This document shows, piece by piece, positions 13,001-26,000 of a stretch of DNA of 64,000 nt (positions within the stretch are counted from its first letter, which is position 1; every line of letters starts with the position of its first letter). Origin of the DNA: Phoronis australis (taxonomy: Eukaryota; Phoronida; Phoronidae); assembly GCA_002633005.1 (NCBI GenBank), contig NMRA01000421.1:272542-336541 (forward strand). Reading direction: 5' to 3'. The position numbers were made by a program, and so were the translations under genes. Under the pieces are notes generated by a model. That model was not told the DNA's origin, did not search any database, and saw only the letters and a program-made list of their open reading frames with translations.

Positions 13001-16000
13001 TTGGGCAAATGCAAGGACACGTAAAAACATTGAAATTCATCTTCGTGAGATGTTTACACGCACATGCACGGCACACACTCATAAACAAACATAAAAACTC
13101 CTGCCCTTGCAGTGACGGAGGTAATAAGTATTTGTTACGAAGGTCAAGATGATTTTTTTATTGGAACTAGTTCAACAGTTACAGTTAAAGTATTTTTCAT
13201 TGTCATAAGCAAATACATCAAACAGCCAATACCTTAACAAAACTTCGCACCACTAGGTACTTTGTATATTTTTTTGCTATATTTTCACATCCCACCAAAA
13301 AGTCTCCCAAAACTCTTTGTATTTGTGCTTTCTCAGCTTTAAATTATTTTCTTTGCTACATTACATATTTGCTCAACTTGGGTGCTTTTTGAGTGTGCTT
13401 ATTCCTAGGCAATCCCTCTAAGGCTTAGTTAAAAAAACGTCCCAGCATAGAGTATACACCTTTTGACATAGGATTTAGCAATAGCATGAATACTACAAAA
13501 ACAACTGGATTTGAAAATCTAAAAAAATGACGCGTTTGGTTATTTCCATCAGGAATTGGTGCAATTTACTGTGGTGTAATACTCCACTTGAGCATTCGCA
13601 TTTGCAGACATGACGACTCAGCCGTAGTTGTTCACAAGTGGTGCACAGAATGCCCATAGGGCAATAGTGCCCACTGCTGGAAAAGTCCTGACGCATCTTG
13701 GAGTATTTGGTCTATGGTTATAGCCTTCTGGTCATGACATGGTGTCTTATGTTATGATGTCTGGCTAGAGTCCGTACAGTTGAGGGGGGCTAACCGACTC
13801 TGTAATGGTCTGATCATTAGCATCATTGTCAATTAAAGATTATCTGCTACTGTTGTATTAATTGAAAGTAGTGTTATTGTTGCTTGTTATTGGTAGGTGC
13901 TTGGCTCTCTCTCATTGTCAATTTCTTTGTCCAGACACAAGCGAACTATCCCCATGTTTGTGCCAGAGGCTACGTCCAAGCTGCAGAAGTTAGCCAGCTG
14001 GTTCTTGGGTCGACGGCCAGAGTACATCGACCCCAGGGTGATTGCCCAGGGGGAGGGTCGAGAAGGTTGGTTCAGTCATTGCTACTGTGAACTCTTCATG
14101 TTTATTAAACAGTTGCCAATTAACTTACAAGTCATTGGGCAGTAAGCCTTCTTACAAGTTGCTATTCATTCAATCCATGAAGGCTTGGTTTGGCCATTAT
14201 AAACTGTGAACAGGGGGTAACTAGTCCACATAGTGCCTTAGAATTTTGCACAGGGTTGTAAATCGTGGTTGTCCTTCACACACAATAGGCCTTTTGAAAT
14301 TGCCAAGCAAGGTCAGTGAAAGTAGTTCTTTGTCAACCCTGTTCTTAGTCATAAATTTTTCCAGTTTGACTGTGTAACTAAACACAGCTTGGGCCTGGCT
14401 GAGAAGATAATTGTTTTATTACCCCTTAAAAGGGAACTGTATTTTATTCTGAATAAATTCTGGATAGTTTTCTATGAATTGTTGATTAATTTCCCAAATA
14501 ATTCAACACCAAAAATTAAATTTATATTCTCTAACGAAGCTCAAAAAATTACCGGCTTGGAGCGCTGCTTAGTCTCGTGACGTATTTGGCGGGGGCAAAG
14601 TCACTGTCCTGTGTTAGCGTGCAATCAAGTAGCGTTTTTTATATTGTCGGAATAAGAAATTTTAGTGTGGAATTTCGGGTCACAAGGGATACCTGTTTGA
14701 GCCGAGGCAACACAAAGTGATACCTAGTCATCGTCAGACGAAAATTTGCCGGTGCAACTGGTGTCAGTGACTGTGCCGAGGGCAATGTGGACTCTAGCCA
14801 TCCAGTCAGCCAGTTGTCAGCCAATACTCCGGCAGCTCTGTAAACTTGAAGGGTTGGTAAGTTACCGACTGTACCTGTATGAAGACTATCGTACCACTGT
14901 GTGTTGAGCTCCGTTAACCCCGAAATTTCAGACAGCCGTTGACTACCCGGGTATAGTTGACTCAGTTATGCTCGTCACCTCGTCGTAAAACTTAGGCTAC
15001 ATCAACATATAAAGCTAACGGACCGGCGGGGGCGCATGCAAAATCTGATATAGTCACCCGACACTTCCATTGTTCGTTGCAGCCGTTTAAGTGGAAAACA
15101 ATCAAATAAACGTCCTTTGGTAGCATAATTTGCCGCCTTTTTAACAAAGAAGTGTGTTGTCCGTTTCAAGAACAGCACGCTCGTGACACGGCGCACGCGC
15201 CATTTCATAAAAATTTGAGACGTCTTTCGGGACATCATAACAGCTTCGCAGCACCAAGGTTGTTCTAAAATTCGGTTTGCTGGTGTAAAAATACTAAAAA
15301 CTTGAAACAAAATGAAACAAGCTCCGATAATTTGTTATAACATGTACGCAATCTAGGTACCGTCAGCGACGAACACATGATAAAAGAATCAGGGGGAAAA
15401 GAAACTGGTAAAGGTCAGGTGACGTAATCGCAAAAAGCCGACTCAAGAAAACACATCACAATTTTACTAGCACAAGCCGATGAACGATCGCTAACATTTC
15501 CAACACCGGTAAATACAGAAGTTAGTTTACTCTAGGAACCTGTTTCCTAGGTTTACTCAAGGATGACTTAGTTTTAACGACATTTATTTGAGTCAGATTT
15601 TATTTGTACATTTTTTACCCATAAACCTGTAGGTCTATATCTACACTGAGCTTTGGGCCAAGGCTTGGGTAACCCGGCGATGGTATGCGATGACCATCCC
15701 TTTAGAAGACGCCTTTTTCGAAGAGTTTGAGCAACCAGGTGCCATACAAAAAGGCATAACGAACCTTTTACAGCATTGTGGCAAACAATAAAAAATAAGG
15801 ACGATTGATACAATGATGAATTACGATGTAAACTCTTCAAATATGACATAAGCAATGAATGTGTAAAGCAGCCGATACCCCGCCGTTCACGTCACTGACA
15901 CATCAGCCAATCAGCGATCGCTTTCAGAATTCAGAGTTTTGACCATGAATTCGAATTGGCTTTTGTTTGGCACGCAAGTCAGGCAAATGTGAGTTTTATT

Positions 16001-16707
16001 TGTATGTTAGAACCGATTAACTGCAACATTATTTTGACTACAGTCCCCTTTTAAGGATTCTGATAAGCCCAGCCAGGAATGATTCCCTTTTCGCATAGTT
16101 TTGGTTTGTTGACGATTTTGAGCTGGATTGCAGAGCTGTTACTTGCCAGATGATGACTCGGTTATTTGGAGGAAGCATGTTATTCTGAGGAAAGTTTTTT
16201 TTTCTAAAACCTTTTGGTTTCATTAAGTAAGGTTTTTTGCTATTGTAAATGTGTCATAATTAATATTTATTCTTATTTTGTCTTCGTGAATTTACATCAG
16301 TTTATTCAAGATTTAACTACAGTTTCCTGGGGACCGTTTAAAAGTGGACAAATATATTTTGTGGGTGACGAATTCCAATATACGCTTACCTGACATTTCT
16401 CACTATGTTTTTAATAGTGTGGATCAATGGGTAGCACCAATATGTTTGTCAAGTTATGCTCTGCTCGCTCTCAACCTGGCTTTTACACATACAAATTTCA
16501 ATTTCAGTCACCAGAGTAAGATCACAAGGTCATGTGACAATGTCATTTAGTGTTGTGATGAAGGATTTGAAAAAGTTGGGATACGACGTTACTCCCTCGG
16601 ATGTCGCAAACTTAACGGTTCCAGGAGTGAACGGGTTGGCTGGCTCCATACAACCAGTGACATTAGCATCAACAAGTGATACACAGGCAGATGAAACCGA
16701 GTCATAG
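4052..16707 (+). CDS. B9D1: B9 domain-containing protein 1 (complete, six coding exons)
   Basis: B9D1 is part of the tectonic/MKS complex at the ciliary transition zone, where it helps gate membrane proteins into the cilium. Coding exons are 4052-4111, 10505-10573, 11453-11564, 12243-12339, 13935-14065 and 16508-16707. All have AG/GT borders and consistent phases, and they give 222 residues (human is 204). The start is fixed by [20 protein letters not shown] in exon 1, which matches the family N-terminus. Exon 2 gives [19 protein letters not shown], exon 3 ends in [10 protein letters not shown], and exon 4 supplies [20 protein letters not shown]. Exon 5 holds [11 protein letters not shown] and [13 protein letters not shown]. 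Exon 6 begins [13 protein letters not shown]. The B9 (C2-like) domain covers roughly residues 8-130. The C-terminal 40 residues are unlike human and probably disordered. Intron 1 (6.4 kb) and intron 5 (2.4 kb) are filled by mobile DNA, yet the reading frame is intact. Confidence 0.96.
4742..7540. mobile_element. 2.8-kb non-autonomous DNA transposon with CAGGGCTCGA ends, in B9D1 intron 1
   Basis: The left end reads CAGGGCTCGACG and the right end CGTTATGTCGAGCCCTG, so the outer 11 bases are inverted copies. TATGT sits on both sides (4737-4741 and 7541-7545) as a likely target duplication. Both subterminal regions are full of short palindromes of the type GGTCGCATTTGCGACC, which resemble arrayed transposase-binding sites. 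CAGGG termini suggest the hAT superfamily, but hAT normally makes an 8-bp duplication and only 5 bp match here. I see no transposase, so it would need one supplied in trans. It also contains the N-associated internal duplication at 6187-6982. Confidence 0.75.
6187..6982 (+). repeat. Direct duplication of about 400 bp with a single N at the join
   Basis: Bases 6187-6597 and 6599-6982 are near-identical, both running from GGAAAATTTCAGTTCTGAG to CACCATTGTCTGCCGGG. They differ by a 27-base indel and a few substitutions. The two copies abut at the lone N (6598). This looks like two alleles or overlapping contigs placed in series during assembly, not a biological tandem. Confidence 0.8.
8717..8795. 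mobile_element. Terminal fragment of a relative of the 4742-7540 element
   Basis: CAGGGCTCAAATTAATGAGC followed by a ...CATTTGCGACCTGAAATTTG... block matches the inverted right end of the element at 4742-7540. Only about 80 bases are recognisable. It lies next to the LINE remnant in B9D1 intron 1. Confidence 0.6.
9191..9785 (-). mobile_element. Decayed LINE fragment: RNase H domain and C-terminal zinc-knuckle-like tail
   Basis: On the minus strand two overlapping frames, broken by a frameshift near 9385, encode the 3' end of a non-LTR retrotransposon polyprotein. The upstream frame (9779 down) carries an RNase H1 core, [19 protein letters not shown], with the late His and Asp of the active site. 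It continues into a region typical of I-like LINEs. The downstream frame (9394-9191) has [19 protein letters not shown], the Cys-Cys-His-Cys pattern seen at the C-terminus of many I/R1/Jockey-type ORF2 proteins. The reverse transcriptase and endonuclease are missing, so it is 5'-truncated and inactive. It sits antisense in B9D1 intron 1. Confidence 0.8.
14430..16050. mobile_element. 1.6-kb DNA transposon in a TTAA target, B9D1 intron 5
   Basis: TTAA at 14426-14429 and 16051-16054 flanks a segment that begins AAGGGAACTGTA and ends TACAGTCCCCTT. The ends are therefore inverted with one mismatch in 12. TTAA duplications are made by piggyBac and Kolobok transposases, and purine-rich AAGGG-type ends fit Kolobok better. 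The interior is more GC-rich than the intron around it and shows no intact transposase, so it is non-autonomous or decayed. Confidence 0.7.
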
Positions 16708-19700
16708 CCATTTTGGTGCTACGTGTGGGTTTTGTTCCCTCACGTATCCAAAGCAACTCAAGGAAGAACTACAGTGTCATGATCATAGAACAACTCCATA
16801 CTGTTAACTTAAGAATAATGACAACACTGCTGCCCTCTCTAGTCTGGTAGTGTGTTTGGCCAGCATCAAGTATACTAGTGAATTAGTCTTGTTCATCTTA
16901 ACTGAAGCTTTGTTCTGTCTAACAGTAGTATAAGCCAAAAGTATTCAGACAAAGTGGTCCATAATTCACTGTCTGAGTAGTCTCCCCTGATGACGGAGAA
17001 TGAAAGGGATGAAAAGGAAATTTGAAAAATTTGCTCAGCCATTTTTTAATTAGCTTTTTGTCCCTGTAACAGTGATTACCAGTCTTTTTGCTGTTGACAG
17101 AATTACTTGTCATGACGGTATTTACTTTTGCCGTGTACTGTACCTTTGCTGTTCCAATCAAGTTGATAAGGAAAATCCCAGAAACTAAGTCACAGATATC
17201 CACTGAACGTTCAGATGTAAAGACGCTATATGTCTTGGAACATTAATAACGTTTGGTTGAAACTGGCATACGACAATCTCTGACATTTCCTGAAATATTT
17301 TAAAGGGTACCGGTGGATCTCTCATGATCAAGACAGATCTCGTCTTATGTTCTAGGTTACATGTCCTGTGTAGTAGGATTAGTTTCTTTTTGTGTTCAAT
17401 TAATACTGGTCAGGCTCACAGTTTCAATCTGGGAGAGGGTCAAGATGGGTCAAGGTTTGAGGCCTGAATGCGGTCAATTTTTCTTACATTGGCATTGGTA
17501 CTTGTAAGTTGTATGGAAAAAAGTACTTAGAGACAAACATAATTTACTGAAAAATAATATTTTGTCAGGTGTTTATTGCATTACTGCAAATATTCAATAA
17601 CTTCAACAAATGAAATTATATGTAATGACAGCTCTACTGTATAAAAAGTAAAATAGAAGTTCCTGCAAAGTAATTTGTGTTGGGAACTTGAATTAAAAAT
17701 GTACTTGTCTTCTATCTTGTGTCCCTAGTTGAAGATTTGTAGTCTTTCCTAGTCTGCCTTCAGTGTTATCAGTTTCATTTTGATTGAAATTAGTAGGTTT
17801 GTGTCCAAAGTGACCAAAAATTCAGTTGTAATATCTAATTGGTTTTTAAAGGAATGAACATATCTTGTATCCGTCCCTCCATTGTGTACATATTTAACAA
17901 ATCTTATTTATTATTACAGTGTCAGATTTTGACTCGCTGTATTCGAGTTGTAATTTTTGTACATAATGTAAATAGGCATTGTAATATATATTCTTGCGCT
18001 TATGTAGGTTTTAAATGGTAAAATACATGAAAAGTATATGAATGAATTTATTTTTATGTGCCCACATATTTATGTGCCGTCATCTCTGTCTGCGGCTGTC
18101 TGTGTTAAACCCCCTGCAGGATCTTACTGAAATTTGGCAGGTGTGTTCCTATGGGGTTGACGACAGAGGGCGATGAGTTTCGGATCGACCCGATTACCGC
18201 TGTGTCCCCTAGGGGCAATTTTATTTTTTTTACATTTGCCTCTGTATCTTAAAAGGTCTTCAACCGATTTTCATGAAATTTTGCACATTGGCATCTATTA
18301 ATGAGGTGACGCTATCCTCCCGTTTTCGGATGACTTTGAAGCATTTTGCGCCATCTAGTGGCCATTTTTACCATTTTCGAGTCCATTTTTTGGCGTCTGC
18401 CCCTCTATCAAACAAACCACTCTAAGAATGATTATGAAAAATGACATGTATGTTCTTACTATGAAGATGAGGGTTGATGATGATTTTTTGACGACTTCAA
18501 CTACAGATTTGCATAAAATATGGCACATTGGCATCTGTTAATGAGATGATGCTATCCTCCCATTTTCGGATGTATTCGAGGTATTTTGCGCCACCTAGTG
18601 GCCATTTTTATTGTTTTCAAGTCTGTTTTTTGGCGTCCGTCCCTCCGTCAACCAAACCACTCTCAGGATGAAAATTGTCATGTATGTTCTTACCATGAAG
18701 AGGATGATTGGCAATGATTTTCCGACGACTTCGACTACTGTGGCGCCTCCAAATGGCAGTTTTTTTTTGCGCCCATACATGTATCTCCTAAGCCCTCTGC
18801 AGTATCTTCAATAAATTTAGTATGTGTATTTAGTATATGAAGTTAGCAACGGAAGACAAGGACTTTCAGAGGCGGATCCAACGAAAACTGTGCCTAGTGG
18901 CAATGTCATTTTTTCCATTTGCTCTCTTTCTCTGAAGTTCCTATAGGGAGTTTCATGCAATGTGGTAAATAGCTCTGTTGAAAAAACGATGCGTTTTCCC
19001 TTTTTTTTGGTGGATTCGAAGCATTTTGTTCAATCCAGTGGCTGTTTTTATGATAGGGCCTACAAATAAACACCTTAGGAGAACACTATTTACAGTGCAT
19101 TCGTGGGCGCATTTTACCGCTCCGCGTTGCTCTCGTTACCTTTCTTGAGCTTTAGTGTGCGTTTCGTATACCACGTTTCTTGTGAGAAAAGCGAGACCAG
19201 GCAAAGCACGTTTCTTCATGCGCTATAGCAAGACATAGACAGAGCACATTTCCTTGATACCGAACTTTATGTGACCTTTGACATTTGACGTTAACAAAAG
19301 CGATGGCAAAGTCAAGCAGCAGCTCGATTAAGAGGCAATTTTGATGTTTAAAATTCGTTATAAACGTGTCCTGAAATTCAAATATAAAGTGCACTTGCTT
19401 CACTGGCTAACCTCGTACGGTGGTGTGGAACTCAAATTCGCAATGCAATCACACGTGATAGTCTGCTTAATATCCTTCTTGTCAGTCAGCTGTTTGTTGA
19501 ATGAGTGTGGCCGCAAGCGCAATTATCATAAGTGGGGGAAGATTAGCAACTCTCTACACAGTTTTTACTTGGCGCATTTCAAAACTGATTTTTTGTGGAA
19601 AGTCCCTCACAGGGGAGAACGGATAATTCTGTAGCAGACATTGCGAGACGGTACTTTCGTTAGCTTTCGCGTCCCATCCTCTTTAAACAAAATAAAGGTT

Positions 19701-20044
19701 ATTGTAATTAACAAAATGATTTGCCACCTGCAATGAAGTTCTTATATTTTACGCAACAACGCATACCAAAAATTTATTTTTGCGTGAATTATTTTCATTT
19801 TTAGATTACACTTTGTCATTAGTATCGGTAAAGCTGACAGTAATCGAGCGATTCGTGAAAGCAATTTTCAGTCTTGGAATGTTAACCTTTCCACATGAAA
19901 ACCAATGCCCAATACAGCTAACTAAATGTCAGAGTTTCTGAAACAGTAAACCTGTCTTAACTGCGCGAATGACCTTCAAAACAAAAGTGGGTGTTGTCTC
20001 AAGTAAAGATCGGCGTTGACGTCACAAACAAGTGGTTCGTTTTT
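16708..20044. other. Spacer between B9D1 and GPCR copy A
   Basis: B9D1 (+) and GPCR copy A (-) are convergent here, so both 3' UTRs should lie in this stretch. A TTTATT at 19793-19798 could be the copy-A poly(A) signal read on the minus strand. The segmental duplication starts near 17373, and the dispersed repeat at about 18040-19140 interrupts it. I see no further exon. Confidence 0.5.
18040..19140 (+). repeat. Copy of a dispersed repeat carrying CCACTAG-type motifs
   Basis: This segment matches 43795-44545 in the same orientation and 54558-56180 and 57000-57330 in reverse. It is built from partly redundant blocks such as GCGCCATCTAGTGGCCATTT and CATGTATGTTCTTACCATGAAG. It ends with GTGGGCGCATTTTACCGCTCCGCGTTGCTC. 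GPCR block B lacks it at the matching place (near 31000-31100), so it inserted in block A after the duplication. No coding potential is visible; it is a non-autonomous element of unknown class. Confidence 0.8.
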
Positions 20045-23000
20045 TCATGGATCTTCTAAGTCAAAGTTTTCTTGGCACGGTGGCGTTTTGTGAGCAGCTC
20101 CGGAAGCGTTATCGGGCAAACCGCTTGAGGAGGCAGTCTGTTGAAGGTGTGCCGGTGCACCCTCGTGGGAATCCACTTGGACGGGTTTAATGTGACACTT
20201 TGTGAACACTGCCTTGAATAAAGTTCCTGAAAAAATAAACAAACGTGATGGGTTTACGGCATCAAAGTGGGCTTGAATTATTTTAGAAGAAACGAAATGC
20301 TAGAATTAGTGTGATTTACTACAATGATTGATTTACACTCTTACATTTTTTTGCATGTTGAATTTGACTTTATATTTGGCGTTTACGCATTCATACAATC
20401 GAAATAAGCCATGCGATTATATTTATTAATACATGTGGGATCACAGATGGGACATGTGAAATTGTTTCAGTAATTTTTGTTGGCGTTCCAAATACGCTTT
20501 TATGACTTTTATTTTTATGTTGCAAGTAACCATTAATGTAATTCCTGATGGGCTGGATGCTTCATTTTTACAAATGTAATTCAAAAGTATGGTGTTGCAT
20601 AAAAATACAACATTAGTAAATTAAGTTCCTGAAAACAGTTACCACTTCGAAACTCGATCGCACTTTCGTAAAACTTTGTGTTTGCTCTTCAACTGACTTT
20701 TACTACGACAGTAAATTTGTATTTCATAAACTTCAATATTTCGGCATATGTCGCTGCGTATCGCCAACAAATAACTGAGTAATAATGCAATTTCTTTGCG
20801 TTCAGACCAACTTTGGTTGTAATGTCGGCCAGAAAGGTGACGAGTGATGGTATCCTGTGCTTGTAAAACAACAATGCTATGAGGCCCTTCGGTGACTCAA
20901 AACGAAAGTCTTAATCAAAATAAGAAAATATTAAGATCACAACTGGAAGGATAATTATTTCTATTATAGCTTTCAACTGGGTGACGACAGCTTTGATGAA
21001 ATATGTGGGCGAGGATGATATAAGACTTTTTACTGATATTAAAAAAATCCAATTCATGGGTTAAAAGGGATTTTACAAGTTTTGCGTTGCGTAGACGCAA
21101 GAAGTTCTCGAAAACGCAAGATAACGGGTCTTAGTGAGATAGAGCCATGTATTACAGTGTTCAAGCATATTACGTAATCACACTAGCTTTTCTCGTGATT
21201 ATCTTGATTCATGTAACACAGCCCAGCTAGATTGCTTTATTTTTATGGGTACTACGCGGAAGGCGATATTAAGAAAACAATATAAACAACCTTCCTTTCG
21301 TCCTGCTTTAAAATCGTCGTTTAACAATGTTTATAGACTTTAATTCGCAAAAGTATAAACACAAAAAAGATATCAAAAATCTTTGGTGTTACACAAAACG
21401 ACCACTGGCCCCTTTGTGACGTCATTCAATGTAATGTCCTATAACTGACATTTGGTAAGTACTTTCGGGGAGACGCTATATCATTTCCTTAAACTTGCGT
21501 ATATCACTATTTAGTTTGCTTCTTCGGTCTACAAAAGGCCAAATTTCAATGCCAAATACGATACACAGGCCCAATATGTATACATATACAATCGTTGGTA
21601 TATTAACCAGAAGTTCCTAATACTTGTAACTGCCGTACTTGGTGATACGGGCAATGGTTACTTTAATTTTTCTAAAGAAATGTACCGTAGAAGAAACCGA
21701 TGCATTCTGCATCTTATTAAAAATAATTTCACATAAACCTACGTAACTATAATATTCAAACCGAGCGTGAATGAGTGTGACAGACAGTGTATGAAAGTCC
21801 TTTCTCTTCCCCCTTTGAATTTATTTTGCATTATGGATGATATTGTGATTTATAATGTAAATGGGGTCGCCTTTATCCAGGAATCATCATGAATATGGTT
21901 TCTGAGTGAATGAACTCATTGCAACCTCACATGTTCTGGGGTCGGTTGGTTGGCTCAATGCATAATGAAGAATACTCACTGTAATTTCTACTTCCCAGAC
22001 CGTAAATGAATGGATTCACGCAGCTGGAAAACGCCGACAGTATCCTGGCAGCAGTTGAGAGGTTTATGAAGTTGACGATTTCACTCACCTCTGGCATACG
22101 TGGTCGCCTACCTTCAGCAAAGGCCTTTGCAAACTTGAATGAATGAAAACAGTAAGAAGTTGCATTCGTAACCACAAAGTGAAAATTTCACTTCACCACA
22201 CAATATTTCTAAAATCACAAATTACAAATTCATCAATTTTAGAAGGCATTGGCTAAACCCTCGATCCTTGAGCGAGACTGTTGTCAGGAACAACATGGTA
22301 AATTGAGCTTACACTTTTATGGACATGACAGAAGTAATTAATATTAATATCATAAAAAGTAAACAATATCATCATAACAAATCAATATGAACATTAGGAT
22401 ACTTAAGATTATGTAGAACCGTGCAAATAAGCCTCTACAATTAGTCAAAGATCTACAAATCCTCTGAATGTAGAAAACGTGAAGAATTTGATTTTCATTT
22501 CATGCCAATTTTCCATTTATTGGGTCACGTGTTTATGTATTTTTAAGGACATTTTGCAAAAACAAGGGTACACGTATAGCACTGAGAACAACGGGATCAG
22601 TAACTTGACCAAATTTCTCTTGATAAATGTTGCAGTTCTACAATGAGTTTTTATATTTCATTCCCTTTTCGATCATTATATGTAACTTAACCCATTGGCG
22701 TAAAGCACCCATGTTAAGCAACTATTATGCTGATTACAACATCCATGTGAAACATCTACTTATGCTGATTACAACACTCATGTGAAACATCTACTTACGC
22801 TGATTACAACACCCATGTGAACCATCTACTTACGCTGATTACAACATCAATGCGAAACATCTACTTACGCTGATTACAACACCCATGTGAAGCATCTACT
22901 TACGCTGATTACAACATCCATGTGAAACATCTACTTACGCTGATTACAACACCCATGTGAAGCATCTACTTACGCCGATTACAACACCCATGTGAAGCAT

Positions 23001-26000
23001 CTACTTGTGCTAATTACAACACCCATGTGAAGCATCTACTTGTGCCGATTACAATACCCATGTGAAGCATCTACTTATGTTGATTACAACTTCCATGTGA
23101 AATATCTACTAATGCTGATTACACCCAGTGAATCCTCTACAATAAATGAAGTCCAAAGCCGATTTTATTAAAATGTCGTCACTTTACGACGTTTTTAGGC
23201 AGACTACTCAGATAAAGGAAACATACGCCTACTTTGATTCCCCTCATGTGTATTATCTTAATGATATTTGGCCCTGATCGATTATCTCCACAAACACGCG
23301 AGTATTTTCAGTTGACTGAAACATGACTTTGTTGGGCATCAATATCAAAGAATTCTTTGAGATTCGTTTCAGTTTTTTACCTTGCTCATACATCCTTCAT
23401 TCTCGATTCAAAATACTTCGCGCCAAACTGTATTTTGAGTGAATTCACTACATGTTATTTGGTAGCTGTTGTTAAGCCGACTCGGAGTTGCGCCTGTCTC
23501 GTCACCTGGGGACTGATTATGATCTACTTCAACCAGCAAAACATTCGCCATAATTTTACAAGTGGTCGTAAAGTCTCTGTTTAAATATTTAGACTAATTC
23601 CAAAGCACCTAAACTTCCGAACGCCGCGTACAACTCGGGCGTATTCTCACACTAATTGACCTATCGCCAGGCTTATGACTGACGGTTTAATAAACCAATC
23701 AGAACGCAGCATTCTCGACACACCTTCGTCTGTGTTTCCAAGCCGCCATTTTACCCGACAAACAATGTCGTTGTCGGCTGGATACAGCTTATTTTAGTCT
23801 ACAGCTAAAAAATTGTGCGATAAGAATGGTGAAACGGTGTTGATATGGGGTGTGCAAGTCTAACAGCCGTTATGCAGCTCGAGAACAACACTCCATTCAT
23901 TTCTTGGGCATTCCCTAAGCCGAAAACTGTTGTCGACTGAGACGATGGATCAAACTGTGTCGACGGCCACACGACACACGAGCAGCTAAACTTAACAATG
24001 ATGCTGGTTTACTCGAAGGTTAAACACAAATATATTTGTTCCAAGATACGTACTTTTCAAATTGGAGATGACTATGCTGTAGGCCTGTCTGATTTTGACT
24101 CCGGAGTTTCACTCGTGTGGGAGCCCCTGTCTCGGCATCTGCTGGATCCCAGCACTTAGTGTCTAGCGGCAGTCCCCCGAAAAGTTGTTTTTAAAATGAC
24201 ATTTTTATTATTTTTCATTTATTTCGATCTATAATGGATATTGTTCTGTTTCGTAGCACAGGTACATTTTTGTTATTCATATACGCAGTAGGCTGACGTT
24301 CAACTGAACTTCTCTCCAAAATTGATACATTCGATCGGCACGTGCTGGGAGGGCAATAGATTACTGAACACAAAGCCTCGTTCGAGCTGTTGTCACGAAA
24401 AAATAAACAGTTGAATTATTTTTGATCAGAACCTCTAGTATACACTGCGCCTGTAGAGTTAAGGAGAGTTAACTTTGTAGTTGATCAAACACGATACGTG
24501 GATTTGTGAAGCTTTAAAAAACAATTTTAGTTATTTTTGTAAATGGCCACTTTTTGTCACTACACCAGACTTGTCGTCTTTTGTTACCATACCACAGCTT
24601 ACGTTTAGAATTAAATGCAAACTACCTTTATGCAATGAAACTACAAAAAATATGAAGCTCATCAGAAGGTTGGCTCAACTTAAATGTCTTTATGGTGCGC
24701 TGAATTACGGCCAATTCCATTCGTTAATTTTACTTTTGGACACAGCCCTAGACCTACCGGAGCTAACTGCTTACCTAGGATAAGATGAGTATGTACCTGA
24801 GCTACGAACCTGATTTTTGAATCAAAATATTTCGCTCGAAGATTAGAAAAGTATAAACAGTGCTATCGACTAGATCTACTTGGAGAATACAATCAGTTGT
24901 GACCTACTTTCCATTTGGCGGAATATAGCAGACGACAGAATAAAAATATCGGCGAATCTTCACTGATTTTGTTCGAAATATTCTGAAATATATGGCATCG
25001 TACAGATACTTCGACTTTAAGGTAAATACCCAGCTTTACATGAACATATCGGATCAGTGGCCTTGTCAGTTTTTTTAGTGAAGATGAACCCGTGTGGGGT
25101 TCTTCGGATTTTCGCTGGCTCCGCCGAAATACTTTTCCTCGAACACTCATTTCTTCATCGTCGCAGCTTTACAAATTTATTCAATTCTCGTTGACCACGT
25201 TTCGCGTGTACCTCTATGAACGGCCGTAAAATTACGAGCGTTATTAGTGATGAAAATTAATTATTGCAGTGTAAATTAATTATTTGCGGCGTAAATTAAC
25301 TTTAATTTACGTGCGTAACTTACTCACGTAAATAATTCATTTACGCCGTAAATTAATTCTTTTCTCGTCCAATAACCGTCGATTTCACAGACGCAAACAC
25401 TCTACATTAACTTTCGAAAACAAGAACACGGCAGAGACAGAGGGCATCCCTAATAGAATGGCACAAATTGTGGTTAAGAGAGAGGACACAGTGCGACCAT
25501 CGGCTACTTTTCAACAAGCGTGTGTTGACAAATCATTAACAAATCTTCATGTTGCCATACTGCTTTCCCTTTGTTATCATTACGATGATTGGCCGAGGTT
25601 AGGAATTAATTTACTGCATACGGTAATTATTTGCGGCGTAACTTAAGGGCGTAAAGTAATTATTTGCGGCGTAACTTAACGGCGTAAAGTAATTATTTGC
25701 GACGTAAATTTACGGCGATATACTTTGCGCCCAACTTTCGATTATTCGTTTTCAAACATAACCAACCAAAGCAAAGCAAGCGCTCATGCATGTATACCTA
25801 CCTTGTGGTTAGAACACAGCGGGCTATTAAAGTCATTTTGTGCAAGTTGGTTGTCCTGATACATGATCCCGCAAAGACGAGTAGGCCCATTAAGAGTACT
25901 GGTAATTTTTCCAATGAAACTAGATGACATTCACCGTATGTATACAGTGAAAGAAAAGCTATTTTGCCATTTTCAAAAATTCAACTAATTTACTGTAAAA

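Noticed and set aside
20887-21100. Possible additional GPCR exon between exons 2 and 3 of copy A
   Set aside because: The phases of exon 2 (ends with one base of a codon) and exon 3 already join to give a natural TM7-helix 8 sequence; no conserved counterpart in copy B.
22705-23140. CRISPR-like regularly spaced repeat
   Set aside because: Units are directly adjacent with no unique spacers and lie in a eukaryotic intron; it is a minisatellite.
24481-24783. 100-codon frame downstream of the THAP remnant
   Set aside because: It could be an old transposase piece, but shows no DDE/THAP-family motif; left unassigned.
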